Part shown: one piece after another, positions 24,721 through 33,545 of the stretch | Numbering within the stretch: position 1 is the first letter of the stretch | Layout of the letters: each line of letters begins with the position of its first letter | NCBI GenBank assembly: GCA_903904815.1 | Contig: CAIVDU010000010.1 | Span: forward strand, 1 to 64,000 | Length of the DNA stretch: 64,000 nt | Direction of reading: 5' to 3' | From: an uncultured Armatimonadota bacterium | GTDB taxonomy: Bacteria > Armatimonadota > Fimbriimonadia > Fimbriimonadales > Fimbriimonadaceae | The notes under the pieces: generated by a model | Told to the model about the DNA's origin: nothing | The model's input: only the letters and a program-made list of their open reading frames with translations | Databases searched by the model: none | Made by a program: the position numbers and the translations under genes

Positions 24721-25389
24721 ATGGCTAAGACCAAGACGTTTTCTCGACTTCCGAAGCATGTAGGGTTGATTCCTGATGGGAATCGACGATGGGCCAAAAA
24801 CCAGGGGCTCGATCCTATTGAAGGGTATGCCGCTGGTCTTCAAAAAGGGCTAGTGATGCTCGATGAGTGTCTCAAGATTGGCATCAAGGAAGTGAGCGTT
24901 TACGGGTTCACGATGGACAATACGAAGCGCCCAAGGGATCAAAGGGAGGCGTTCGCCTTTGCTTGCGTCAAGTTCGTCGAGTGCGCGATGGAACGCGGTG
25001 TCAGTCTGCGTGTGATTGGTGACCATACTTCTCCCGTGTTCCCTCCGACGTTGATTGAGCACGCACTGAAACGTCACGGAGAAGGTGACATGAAGGTGAA
25101 TATTCTCGTGAACTATGGTTGGAACTGGGACCTGCAAACTGCGGTATCCGCCCAGGCTTCGGCTACTGAGAAGCGTCCCTTTCAAGATCACCTGGCCTCG
25201 CACGATGTGAGCAGGATTGACTTGGTGGTTCGTTGGGGAGGCATGCGCCGACTCAGCGGGTTCCTACCCGTCCAGTCAGTCTATGCGGACTTTTTCGTGG
25301 TTGAGGAACTGTGGCCCGACTATGAACACGAACAGTTTTACGAGGCGTTGCGCTGGTATCAGAAGCAGGACGTCACCCTGGGCGGATAG
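24721..25389 (+). CDS. UppS-like cis-prenyltransferase with a divergent C-terminal motif
   Basis: 222 residues. VGLIPDGNRRWAK carries the catalytic Asp19 that binds the diphosphate metal, and GFTMDNTKRP matches the GFxxxNxxRP motif. These enzymes condense isopentenyl diphosphate onto an allylic primer to make the undecaprenyl or decaprenyl carrier lipid. The C-terminal signature normally reads RxGGExRxSNFLxWQ; here it is RWGGMRRLSGFLPVQ, so the metal-binding Glu is Met and SNF is SGF. It may be a paralogue with altered product rather than the main UppS. ATG 24721 is preferred over TTG 24706. Confidence 0.85.
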   Translation: MAKTKTFSRLPKHVGLIPDGNRRWAKNQGLDPIEGYAAGLQKGLVMLDECLKIGIKEVSVYGFTMDNTKRPRDQREAFAFACVKFVECAMERGVSLRVIGDHTSPVFPPTLIEHALKRHGEGDMKVNILVNYGWNWDLQTAVSAQASATEKRPFQDHLASHDVSRIDLVVRWGGMRRLSGFLPVQSVYADFFVVEELWPDYEHEQFYEALRWYQKQDVTLGG

Positions 25390-25471
25390 ACTTGCAACCT
25401 CATCGATGGTCTGAATTCATCGGGACCCCTGCCGTCGTTTGGAGTTTTAGCCAGTAGACTTAGGGGAGATT

Positions 25472-25506
25472 GCTCGACTCCAGAAAAGGAGTTGAGCCGT
25501 TTTTTT
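25472..25506 (+). terminator. intrinsic terminator just before the desaturase start
   Basis: GCTCGACTCC and GGAGTTGAGC pair over 10 bp (one G-U) around AGAAAA, followed by CG and seven Ts. It ends 13 nt before the TTG start of the desaturase gene. It may end the UppS-like transcript, or serve as an attenuator in the desaturase leader. Confidence 0.85.
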
Positions 25507-25519
25507 AGGGAAACTTAGA

Positions 25520-26584
25520 TTGATTATTGACCCCGAAATCATCAGCGAAATCGAGGCCGATCGGCCCCGTATTCCCGTCGGCCTCTTAACGCGCGAGGAG
25601 AAAGACCGGCTCATTGAACGGGGTTTCCTCGGACTCTACCGATGGTATGTGGCGAAGTCTCAGGCCCAAAGAAACTGGAACGCGGATAAGTCGTTCGACT
25701 GGCACACTTTTCGGAAGGACCACTCGCCGGAAATGGTCAAGATTTTGGAGGGATTCTTTGCGGTTGAGCAGTACGTTCCCGACTACGTCTCCACCCTACT
25801 CCAGGTGATTCGAAAGAGTCATGGTCGCTCTCACTTCCATATTCGTTGGGGATCTGAGGAGGAGCGCCATGCCGATCTTTGGTATAACGCGGTGTTGTTC
25901 AGCGGCCAACGCTCGGGAGATTGGCTACGTTCGTACATGCACGACCTTCGAGGACAGGATTGGAAGCTTCCTTGGGAGGATCCGATCCACATGGTGTTCT
26001 ACACCGTGTTCCAGGAGCGAGCAACTCAGATCAATTACCTTCGCACAGCGGTGATCGCACGCGGGCAGAGCACCAATCCGATTTTCGTAAACGATGCCGA
26101 TCCAGTCCTATTGCAGGCCTCGAAAATGATCGCCGCAGATGAAGCCGCTCACTACAATTTCTTTCTAGAGGGCGCTCGGCTGTTCATGTACTACTATCCC
26201 GCCGAGTCGATCGAGGCGATGGCCGACGTGATCAAACATTTCTCCATGCCTGCCGCCGGGATCATCCCGAATTACGCAGAATTTGCCGAGGTCGTCTATC
26301 GGGCCGGCATCTACGGCCCGCGCGATTTCGCCAAGGACGTCGTCCAAGTTGCGTTGAGCAACCTCGGCGTGGAGGGCCGGAAGGCTCTCGAGAACGGCAT
26401 TAAGCGTGGTCGACTCGTCCCTGATGAGAACGGCAACCTCCGCGACTCGGCGATCTTTGAAGGCATTGATTACGGCGTGATCAAAGACAGCGTCAAGCGC
26501 ATTTTTGGCCGAATTGAGCAGCATGAGCGCGAAGTCGGATTCTGGGAAGTCGATCCGACAGTGTTCGTTCCGAACTACGCCTAA
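25520..26584 (+). CDS. acyl-ACP desaturase-like diiron protein
   Basis: 354 residues of the ferritin-like acyl-ACP desaturase family (plant stearoyl-ACP and mycobacterial DesA type). Iron ligands are visible as EEERH (113-117), the Glu in FQERATQ (about 166) and ADEAAH (207-211). The family introduces a cis double bond into ACP-bound fatty acids, using O2 and ferredoxin. The start is TTG 25520, with AGGGA about 8 nt upstream; no better in-frame start follows close by. It sits directly after an intrinsic terminator, a position that suggests regulation by termination. Confidence 0.92.
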   Translation: MIIDPEIISEIEADRPRIPVGLLTREEKDRLIERGFLGLYRWYVAKSQAQRNWNADKSFDWHTFRKDHSPEMVKILEGFFAVEQYVPDYVSTLLQVIRKSHGRSHFHIRWGSEEERHADLWYNAVLFSGQRSGDWLRSYMHDLRGQDWKLPWEDPIHMVFYTVFQERATQINYLRTAVIARGQSTNPIFVNDADPVLLQASKMIAADEAAHYNFFLEGARLFMYYYPAESIEAMADVIKHFSMPAAGIIPNYAEFAEVVYRAGIYGPRDFAKDVVQVALSNLGVEGRKALENGIKRGRLVPDENGNLRDSAIFEGIDYGVIKDSVKRIFGRIEQHEREVGFWEVDPTVFVPNYA

Positions 26585-26642
26585 CTCCTTGGCTGTGCCC
26601 CCGCGAACCTTTTCCCAACAACGAAAGCCTAAGGGGCCTGAG

Positions 26643-26903
26643 ATGATAAAAACATTCTTTCTCGTGAGTGCCCTGCTTTTGGGAGTCGCCATGGTAGGAG
26701 CCCAGGACAAGTCGACGCACCATGCTGCCATGCATGCTGAGCACTGGGTGAACCACCACGCCAGCGCCCCTCATCATGTCAAGCATCGTCACAAAGTCAA
26801 GCCTAAGCCAAAGCACCGCGACCGGTCGACTCACCACGCGGCCGTTCATGCCGAGCACTGGCTCGACCATCACATGAGCGCTCCCCACAAGACGAAGGGT
26901 TAG
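26643..26903 (+). CDS. small secreted His-rich protein with duplicated motif
   Basis: 86 residues. A signal peptide (about 1-20, ending MVGAQ) is followed by two copies of a 22-residue unit: STHHAAMHAEHWVNHHASAP and STHHAAVHAEHWLDHHMSAP, joined by a Lys/His-rich linker. About one residue in five is His, so it probably binds Ni, Zn, Cu or haem-like ligands. AAGGGG lies 8 nt before the ATG. Its stop overlaps the stop of the convergent cyclophilin gene by 4 bp. No known family was recognised. Confidence 0.75.
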   Translation: MIKTFFLVSALLLGVAMVGAQDKSTHHAAMHAEHWVNHHASAPHHVKHRHKVKPKPKHRDRSTHHAAVHAEHWLDHHMSAPHKTKG

Positions 26904-27826
26904 TTCGCCTGGTAGGGTTTGGCATTCACCAGATACGCCCGTCGAATGACGGGCGGATCGGTGGGATGATCGTCTTTGCCCACTGGCACTTGGCCAGTCT
27001 TGAGCACCACTTCTTTCCCACGCACCAGCTCTCCAAAAGAGGCGTAACGGTGATCCAGGTGCTTTGTTCCTGCTCGGCTAAGGCATACGAAGATTTGGCT
27101 ACCGTTGGTGTTCGGGTCGGTAGACCGGGCCATGGAGATGACGCCGAAATCGTGGGGAAGCGGGCTATCTTCCAGTGGAAATGCATATCCGGGTCCACCG
27201 TTGCCGGTCCCGGTCGGATCACCCGCCTGGATCACAAATGGACTACCGTCGGCCCGCTTGGCCACGATGCGGTGCCAGATGATATCGGTGTAGAAGCCGC
27301 CCTTGACTAACTCAAGGAAGTTCCAAGCGGTGTTCGGAGCGGCGTCGGGTCTCATTCGGAACTCCATCTCTCCGAGCGTCGTGTCCAGCACGACGTCCTG
27401 ATCCAACCACGCCCTAAATCCAGCGTAAGCGTGATCTTCATCGGGGACAAATTCAACCGTTTTGCCATCTGCTTTCAGCCGGGAAAGAGCCGGGTTAAGG
27501 AGAGGTTGCAAGACGAGGGCGGGGCCGACTGGCTTATCCTCAGCAAAGAGCTGAGCATACAGGACGTGTTCATTCTTGAGCGTCCACAGGTCTGGTAGCA
27601 GCTTGGCGAGATCGACTTCACCGTGTCCGATCTTCGCCGTCTCAATCGGCTTGGCGGTAATTGCCTCCAGCACTTGGATCGTCAGTTCACCCTGGGCGCC
27701 CCGTGGTCGGTTGACTCTGACCTTGAACGGGCGTCCCACGCCGTTGTAGGTGTGCTCGGGCACGATCTGGGCGTTTGCGAGCACGGCCGTGACAGCGAGA
27801 AAGAGAGTCGATCCCAGTCGAAACAT
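26900..27826 (-). CDS. secreted cyclophilin-type peptidyl-prolyl isomerase
   Basis: 308 residues from ATG 27826. A signal peptide (about 1-19) precedes a beta-rich N-terminal region (about 25-135) unlike cyclophilin. The cyclophilin domain (about 140-300) has TTLGEMEFRM, NTAWNFLELVKGGFYTDIIWHRI, VIQAGDPTGTGNGGPGY and NTNGSQIFVC, the residues around the active Arg, Phe and Gln. It should catalyse proline cis-trans isomerisation outside the cytoplasm, aiding protein folding. The N-terminal extra domain may bind clients or the wall. Confidence 0.93.
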   Translation of the reverse strand: MFRLGSTLFLAVTAVLANAQIVPEHTYNGVGRPFKVRVNRPRGAQGELTIQVLEAITAKPIETAKIGHGEVDLAKLLPDLWTLKNEHVLYAQLFAEDKPVGPALVLQPLLNPALSRLKADGKTVEFVPDEDHAYAGFRAWLDQDVVLDTTLGEMEFRMRPDAAPNTAWNFLELVKGGFYTDIIWHRIVAKRADGSPFVIQAGDPTGTGNGGPGYAFPLEDSPLPHDFGVISMARSTDPNTNGSQIFVCLSRAGTKHLDHRYASFGELVRGKEVVLKTGQVPVGKDDHPTDPPVIRRAYLVNAKPYQAN

Positions 27827-27894
27827 GGCCCCATATTGCACCTAAGAGAGGCAAAGGAGCTAGAGGGCCCGCGTTTGCGCCATATTCATAACTC

Positions 27895-28932
27895 ATGGAC
27901 TCCCTCGCGCTCTTGCAAGAACTCGTCTCGATTCCAGGACCTGCTGGCCAAGAAGAAAGGATCCGGACGGTGGTTGAACGGCATGCTAAGGACCTCGGGT
28001 ACGAGACTTCGGTCGACGGAAAAGGCAACCTCCTTGCCTGGACCGCGGGAGCGACCGAGTTACCGAGAGCCGTCGTCACTGCCCATCTCGATGAGATTGC
28101 GATGATGGTGACCCAATTAGAGCCGGATGGCGTGCTCCAGGTTAAGGCGGTTGGGGGCCTGTTCCCTTGGAAACTCGGAGAGGGCCCCGTCATCATTCTC
28201 GCGAAGAGCGGCGATCTCAACGGCGTGCTTTCCTTCGGATCGATTCATACGGCAGATTCGAGTTCGGTAGTCCGACGAGTGGACAATGGTCCGCTCACTT
28301 GGGAGATGGCAACCGTGTTTACCGGTCTCTCCACAAAGGATCTAGCTAAGAAAGGAGTCCGTCCGGGTACGAGGATCGTGGTTAGCCCGAGTCGACGAAA
28401 CTTGACCGTCTTAGGCGATCACATCTCGGGCTACTTCTTGGACGACCGCGCTGATCTAGTGGCGATGCTGCTCGCGATGAAGGAGCTCAAGAAAGCGAAA
28501 CTCGATGTGCTCTTCGTCGCCACCGCGGCCGAAGAAGTGGGAGGCGAGGGAGCTCTTTATCTTCTCCAAGAGATCCGTCCTGAAATATGTGTCGCGCTCG
28601 AACTCGGGCCATCCGTCCCCGATGCTCCGGTTGCGTTGAGCTCGGATCCCACGGTGTGGGTGACCGACAGCTACTCCTCGACTTCTGCGGCCGATCTTGA
28701 TCTCATTGCCGAGGTCGGTGAGAGTCTGGACCTTGAGCTGCAGTTCCAAGCCCTTTCGCGTGGCGGGAGCGATGCTTCTTGTGCGGCAAGCCACGGACAC
28801 TGCGCGCGGCCGATCACTTTGGGATTGCCGATGCAAAACAGCCATGGCTACGAGATCATGCACCGGGATGCTCCGAAGCAACTTGCTCACTTGACGGTCG
28901 CGTTGCTGAAGCGGCTTTTGTCGGAAGGTTGA
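27895..28932 (+). CDS. M42 family metallo-aminopeptidase
   Basis: 345 residues, cytoplasmic. Metal ligands of the M42 (glutamyl aminopeptidase/FrvX) family are seen: AHLDE, DDRAD, ATAAEEVGGEGA with the catalytic Glu, and the C-terminal HGYEIMH. SRGGSDAS is the usual region near the active site. These enzymes form large dodecameric tetrahedra and trim N-terminal residues from peptides. CATATT lies 8 nt before the ATG and no Shine-Dalgarno is seen, suggesting a leaderless mRNA. Confidence 0.92.
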   Translation: MDSLALLQELVSIPGPAGQEERIRTVVERHAKDLGYETSVDGKGNLLAWTAGATELPRAVVTAHLDEIAMMVTQLEPDGVLQVKAVGGLFPWKLGEGPVIILAKSGDLNGVLSFGSIHTADSSSVVRRVDNGPLTWEMATVFTGLSTKDLAKKGVRPGTRIVVSPSRRNLTVLGDHISGYFLDDRADLVAMLLAMKELKKAKLDVLFVATAAEEVGGEGALYLLQEIRPEICVALELGPSVPDAPVALSSDPTVWVTDSYSSTSAADLDLIAEVGESLDLELQFQALSRGGSDASCAASHGHCARPITLGLPMQNSHGYEIMHRDAPKQLAHLTVALLKRLLSEG

Positions 28933-28955
28933 TTTCGACCGGACGCCAAGCCCGG

Positions 28956-28961
28956 TAATCT
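28956..28961 (+). promoter_or_regulatory. -10 box, probable leaderless start of alcohol dehydrogenase
   Basis: TAATCT lies 7 nt before ATG 28969. Nothing resembling a Shine-Dalgarno is present before that ATG, so the transcript probably begins at or near the start codon. Confidence 0.5.
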
Positions 28962-28968
28962 TGTGGGC

Positions 28969-30081
28969 ATGAGCATTGAAGGCAGAGCTGCCATCCTCGA
29001 AGCGCCCGGCGAGCCGGCAGTCATCCGCGACATCGTGATCGATGCCCCGGGGCCGAACGAGGTACTGGTTAAGATCGTGGCGAGCGGGGTTTGTCATACC
29101 GACCTGACGGTGAAGAACTTGAACGGAAACGGCATGGCGTTTCCGATCGTTCTCGGCCATGAGGGCGCCGGCATCGTGGAGCAGGTCGGTGAGGGCGTAA
29201 CGCATCTTCAGCCGGGAGACTCCGTCGTAATAGCCTACCGAGCCCCCTGTGAGCAGTGTCCTGCATGTCGCCGTGGCGATCCACGCCATTGCTACATGGC
29301 GCTTCGACCGAAGCAAAGGATTCATCGCAAGTCAGACGGCGCTCTTTGCTCGCAGGTCCTAAGGTGTGGCACCTTCTCGACCCACACGGTCGTCCACGCG
29401 AAGGCGGCGATCAAGATGCCCGCCGAGATGCCTCTCGACAAGGCGTGCCTGATCGCCTGCGGTGTGGTCACCGGCGTGGGCGCCACCATGAACACGACAC
29501 CTGTTTTTCCAGGGGCACGAGTGGCCGTCATCGGCTGTGGGGGCGTGGGCTTGAGCGTGATTCAAGGCGCGAGAATCGCCCATGCTCGGCAAATCATCGC
29601 CGTCGATGTGAATCCGACCAAGCTCGAATGGGCAAAGAATTTTGGGGCGACGCATACCGTGAACGCTCGGGAAGTCGACCCGGTTGCCGAGGTCCGGCGA
29701 ATTACCGAAGACGGATGGGACGGTGGTGTCGAGTTCGCGTTTGAAGCAACTGGCATTCCGAAGTGCACCGAGCAGGCGGTCAAGATGCTCAGCTATGGAG
29801 GTACGGCCACCACGATCGGGTTCCCGGCCGCCAGCGACGAGGTGACTCTCAACCTCGGCGATATGGCGACTGGGGTGTATTGGAACAAGGCCGCCCTCCA
29901 CGTCTGTCACTGTGGAGACGCTCTCCCGTCTTACGACTTTCCCCTGTTGGCCCAGCTTTACTTACAAGGGAAGCTCGACTTGGACAGCATGGTGACCCGC
30001 AAGATCAAACTCGAGGACGTCGAGGCGGCGTTTCACGAGATGGAAACGGGCGACGTCATCCGTTCGGTTATCGAGTTCTAG
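28969..30081 (+). CDS. zinc-dependent alcohol dehydrogenase (class III-like)
   Basis: 370 residues of the MDR superfamily. SGVCHTDLTV and LGHEGAGIVE hold the catalytic zinc ligands Cys, His; CEQCPACRRGDPRHC holds the four structural zinc cysteines. GCGGVGLSVIQGA is the Rossmann dinucleotide motif, and IAVDVNPTKLEWA has the Asp that selects NAD. The family includes S-(hydroxymethyl)glutathione or mycothiol-dependent formaldehyde dehydrogenases, but the thiol partner cannot be read here. The stop overlaps the convergent esterase stop. Confidence 0.93.
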   Translation: MSIEGRAAILEAPGEPAVIRDIVIDAPGPNEVLVKIVASGVCHTDLTVKNLNGNGMAFPIVLGHEGAGIVEQVGEGVTHLQPGDSVVIAYRAPCEQCPACRRGDPRHCYMALRPKQRIHRKSDGALCSQVLRCGTFSTHTVVHAKAAIKMPAEMPLDKACLIACGVVTGVGATMNTTPVFPGARVAVIGCGGVGLSVIQGARIAHARQIIAVDVNPTKLEWAKNFGATHTVNAREVDPVAEVRRITEDGWDGGVEFAFEATGIPKCTEQAVKMLSYGGTATTIGFPAASDEVTLNLGDMATGVYWNKAALHVCHCGDALPSYDFPLLAQLYLQGKLDLDSMVTRKIKLEDVEAAFHEMETGDVIRSVIEF

Positions 30082-30743
30082 ACGTAGTCGAAGCCGACCG
30101 CGTCTAGAAAAGCCTTGGCCAAAATCATGTGGCCGATATGGTTCGGATGCACGCGATCCCACGCAACGTAGGCGGAGTGATAGTGCTTTAGGAATTCGTT
30201 GAAGACGGCCTGGGTGTCCACGAAAATGGCCGAATGACGCTCGGCCACTCTCTTCACAGCGGCGCCGTACTCGTCCATTCGAGCGCGCATGCGGTCGGAA
30301 GTGTTCTCTTCGATGTAGAACGGTGTGAGCAGTACGAGTCCGCTTAGGTTGGGCCTGACTTCACTCACGAGCCGGTCCAAAGTTTCCTCATATTCTTCCA
30401 ACAGGACGGCTTGCCAAGTCTGAAGAGGAGAGTCGAACTGTCGCCAAACATCGTTGATTCCAATCATGATGCTGAGCCAATCTGGCTCAAGGTCGATCAC
30501 ATCGGTTTGCCAGCGTTCGGCGAGGTCTCGCACCGTATTACCGCTTGAGCCGACGTTAATGACCCGAATCCGGTGCTCCGGGGCATTCAGAGAAAGCCAC
30601 GATGCGATGTTTCTCACATACCCGTCTCCGAGCGCGCCGAATAGCCCCTCTCCGACGGGTCGGCTACGGTTGCAGTCGGTAACGGAATCTCCGATCAGGA
30701 CGAGCGTGCTCTCGGGGGCAATCTTCAGATTTGAGTTCTTCAT
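30078..30743 (-). CDS. SGNH/GDSL-family esterase, probably sugar deacetylase
   Basis: 221 residues, no signal peptide. Block I is LIGDSVTD with the nucleophile Ser, block II is VGSSGNTV, block III is GINDVWR and block V is DRVHPNHIGH with the catalytic Asp-His. This set matches intracellular rhamnogalacturonan or xylan acetylesterase relatives. It is divergent from the rhamnosidase gene, 74 bp away, so a joint role in breaking down pectin-like oligosaccharides is plausible. TATAAT on the minus strand at 30778-30773 is a likely -10. Confidence 0.88.
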   Translation of the reverse strand: MKNSNLKIAPESTLVLIGDSVTDCNRSRPVGEGLFGALGDGYVRNIASWLSLNAPEHRIRVINVGSSGNTVRDLAERWQTDVIDLEPDWLSIMIGINDVWRQFDSPLQTWQAVLLEEYEETLDRLVSEVRPNLSGLVLLTPFYIEENTSDRMRARMDEYGAAVKRVAERHSAIFVDTQAVFNEFLKHYHSAYVAWDRVHPNHIGHMILAKAFLDAVGFDYV

Positions 30744-30817
30744 TGGACTTTGGCGAGTGAGTGCGCGATCAGATTATAGGCGGCTGTGATTCGACGGCGC
30801 ATTGGGTCATAGTTGAC

Positions 30818-33454
30818 ATGGAAATGAGCACGCCTGCTTCTCACCTTCGTTGCGAGCATCTGGAGAACCCCGTTGGGATTCTTGAGCCCCATCCGAGACT
30901 GTCGTGGATTCTGCCTCAGGTGCAGTGCTCGGCACAAACTGCTTATCGCATCACGGTGTCGAGGACGCCGGGAGGACTGTCCGACCTTTGGGACTCGGGG
31001 AGAGTCGACTCCGATCAATCGGTGCTCGTGCGCTATGCAGGAAAACCGCTCGGCGTTCGAGAGACTGCCTATTGGCGAGTTCAATACTGGAACCAGAAGG
31101 GAATAGCAAGCGATTGGAGTGAAGAGGCGTCCTGGGAGCTTGGGATTACCGAAGCTGACTGGACCGCGAAATGGATCGGAAGTTCCCTACACGGTGGTCC
31201 AAGAACCGGCTCTCCCGCGCCCTATTTGCGAAAAGAGGAAACATTGTCGCCCTCGCCGATTCGAGCGCGACTGTACGTGACGGCGCTCGGACTTTACGAG
31301 TTCGTGATCAACGGCACGAAGGTCGGCGATCACGAACTCGCGCCCGGTTGGACCGACTACACGAAGCGGGTCCGGTACCAGACATTCGATGTTCTTGACC
31401 ACCTCAAAGTGGGTGGCAATGCGTTTGGGGCGATCCTTGGAGACGGTTGGTACGCCGGGCATGTGGGTTGGAAAGACCGTGAAATGTATGGTGATCGACC
31501 TAAGCTTCTGGCCCAAATCGAGATTGAGTTCGAGGATGGATCGCGGCAGACGATCGTGAGTGACGAGTCCTGGCGGACCTCGCCCGGTCCAATTTTGGAA
31601 TCGGACCTGCTGATGGGCGAAAGCTATGACGCTCGTCGCGAACTGACGGGATGGGACCGAGTGGGATTCGACGATGAAAAGTGGGATTTGGTCGAGGTGT
31701 TTGAGGCGCCCGATTGCCGAATTGTGCCCACATTGCTCCCCCCCGTTCGGATAACGGAGATCCTGACGCCCATCGCAGATCCGAAAGTAGTGGCAGGCTG
31801 GCCAATTCCTGAGTACGTGTTCGATCTTGGCCAAAACATGGTCGGTCGGATTCGACTGAAGCTCAAAGGGAAGCGCGGCGAGACGGTCCGCATTCGTTAC
31901 GCGGAGATTCTCGATGAGAAGGGAAACATCTATGTGGCAAATCTTCGCGGGGCGAGAGCGACCGATTACTACACTTTCCGCACTGATGGAGAAGATGAGT
32001 TTTTCGAGCCAAAGTTCACCTTCCACGGGTTTCGGTATGTTGAGCTGAAGGGGCTAACCATGGCGCCGGAGCGCGACGCGCTGACCGGGGTGGTCCTCCA
32101 CTCTGACAATGAGTTGATTGGATCGTTTGAGTGCTCTGATCCATTGGTTAATCAGCTTCAGAAGAACATCGACTGGGGCTGGCGAGGCAATTCCGTCGAT
32201 ATTCCGACCGACTGCCCGCAACGCGACGAACGACTCGGCTGGACCGGGGATGCCCAAGTGTTCGTCCGAACGGCCTGCTTCAATCGAGATGTCGCCGCCT
32301 TTTTCGACAAGTTTTCGCAGGACATGGAGGATGGTCAGAGTCCAACTGGGGCGATTCCTCCGGTACTGCCGTCTATGCAGATTGTCGGCGAAGACGGCGG
32401 TCCGGCTTGGGCGGACGCGGTAATCATCTGCCCTTGGACGATATACCTTTGTTTCGGAGATACCGGGATCCTTCGCCGTCACTACGCGTCGATGAAGCTT
32501 TTCGTGGAGTTTCTCAAGAATCAAAGTCGCGACGGCGTCCGAAGCTACCGCGGAATGGCGGGATTCCTCGGCTTCGGAGACTGGTTGAGCATTCAAGCGG
32601 ACACCCCCCAGGAGTTGATCGGCACCGCCTTCTTCGCCTACATGGCGAGCCTGATGAAAAAGATTGCGTCGGCGCTTGCCGAGTCCCAGGACGCCCTGGC
32701 CTATCAGGCGCTGTTTGAGGCGGAAAGGGAAGTATTCCAGAACCAATTCGTGACCCCAGCGGGGAGGATCTCATCCGAGACTCAAACGGCTTATCTGCTC
32801 GCGCTGCACTTTGACCTTCTTCCTCAGGAACTTCGGGCGGCGGCGACCGAAGCGCTGGTCTTCGACATCGAGCGGCGCGGATCGAAGCTTTCCACAGGAT
32901 TCGTTGGCTCGCCCTATCTCAATCATGTGTTGACGTCCGAGGGGCGATCCGACATTGCCTTCAAGCTTCTGCATCAGAAGCAGTGGCCCTCCTGGCTGTA
33001 CGCAGTGACCCAAGGCGCGACAACGATTTGGGAGCGATGGGATGGTTGGACGCACGACAAGGGCTTCCAAGACGTGGGCATGAACTCGTTCAACCACTAC
33101 GCTTACGGCGCAATTGGGGCTTGGCTTTACCAATCAGTGGCAGGGATTGATGTGGATGAGTCTGGACCTGGATACAAGAAGAGCATCCTGGCTCCTACGC
33201 CGGGCGACCTTGCCTACGCAAAGGCTGAACATCGGACTCCCTATGGGACAATCCGGAGTGCCTGGCAGGTTGAAGATGGTGTGTTTAACTGGACCTTCGC
33301 GGTGCCGGCGAATACGGTCTCGGAAGTTCGTGTTCCCGGACCAGCAGAGAAGATTTCCGGGGCGGATGGCCTGACGTTCATCGGTGAATTCGGCGGTTCC
33401 GCCAGGTTCGAGGCTGGCCCTGGAGAGTATCGAATAGCATTGACGCTGGGTTGA
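30818..33454 (+). CDS. alpha-L-rhamnosidase, GH78
   Basis: About 878 residues from ATG 30818 (ATG 30824 is equally possible). The order of modules is GH78 N-terminal Ig-like domain, two carbohydrate-binding beta domains (about 120-420), the alpha/alpha six-barrel catalytic domain and a C-terminal beta domain. DCPQRDERLGWTGDAQVF is the GH78 signature, with the catalytic acid Glu/Asp in this region; TTIWERWDGW holds the second Glu. There is no signal peptide, so it acts on imported rhamnosides. Divergent from the SGNH esterase. Confidence 0.95.
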   Translation: MEMSTPASHLRCEHLENPVGILEPHPRLSWILPQVQCSAQTAYRITVSRTPGGLSDLWDSGRVDSDQSVLVRYAGKPLGVRETAYWRVQYWNQKGIASDWSEEASWELGITEADWTAKWIGSSLHGGPRTGSPAPYLRKEETLSPSPIRARLYVTALGLYEFVINGTKVGDHELAPGWTDYTKRVRYQTFDVLDHLKVGGNAFGAILGDGWYAGHVGWKDREMYGDRPKLLAQIEIEFEDGSRQTIVSDESWRTSPGPILESDLLMGESYDARRELTGWDRVGFDDEKWDLVEVFEAPDCRIVPTLLPPVRITEILTPIADPKVVAGWPIPEYVFDLGQNMVGRIRLKLKGKRGETVRIRYAEILDEKGNIYVANLRGARATDYYTFRTDGEDEFFEPKFTFHGFRYVELKGLTMAPERDALTGVVLHSDNELIGSFECSDPLVNQLQKNIDWGWRGNSVDIPTDCPQRDERLGWTGDAQVFVRTACFNRDVAAFFDKFSQDMEDGQSPTGAIPPVLPSMQIVGEDGGPAWADAVIICPWTIYLCFGDTGILRRHYASMKLFVEFLKNQSRDGVRSYRGMAGFLGFGDWLSIQADTPQELIGTAFFAYMASLMKKIASALAESQDALAYQALFEAEREVFQNQFVTPAGRISSETQTAYLLALHFDLLPQELRAAATEALVFDIERRGSKLSTGFVGSPYLNHVLTSEGRSDIAFKLLHQKQWPSWLYAVTQGATTIWERWDGWTHDKGFQDVGMNSFNHYAYGAIGAWLYQSVAGIDVDESGPGYKKSILAPTPGDLAYAKAEHRTPYGTIRSAWQVEDGVFNWTFAVPANTVSEVRVPGPAEKISGADGLTFIGEFGGSARFEAGPGEYRIALTLG

Positions 33455-33545
33455 CGGACGTGAGGCCCCAGTCGGTACTGAATCTCTCTCAAAGTCCTGC
33501 AAAACTCGAACGGATCGATCTTTACCATGCGTCCATCGTTTCGTG

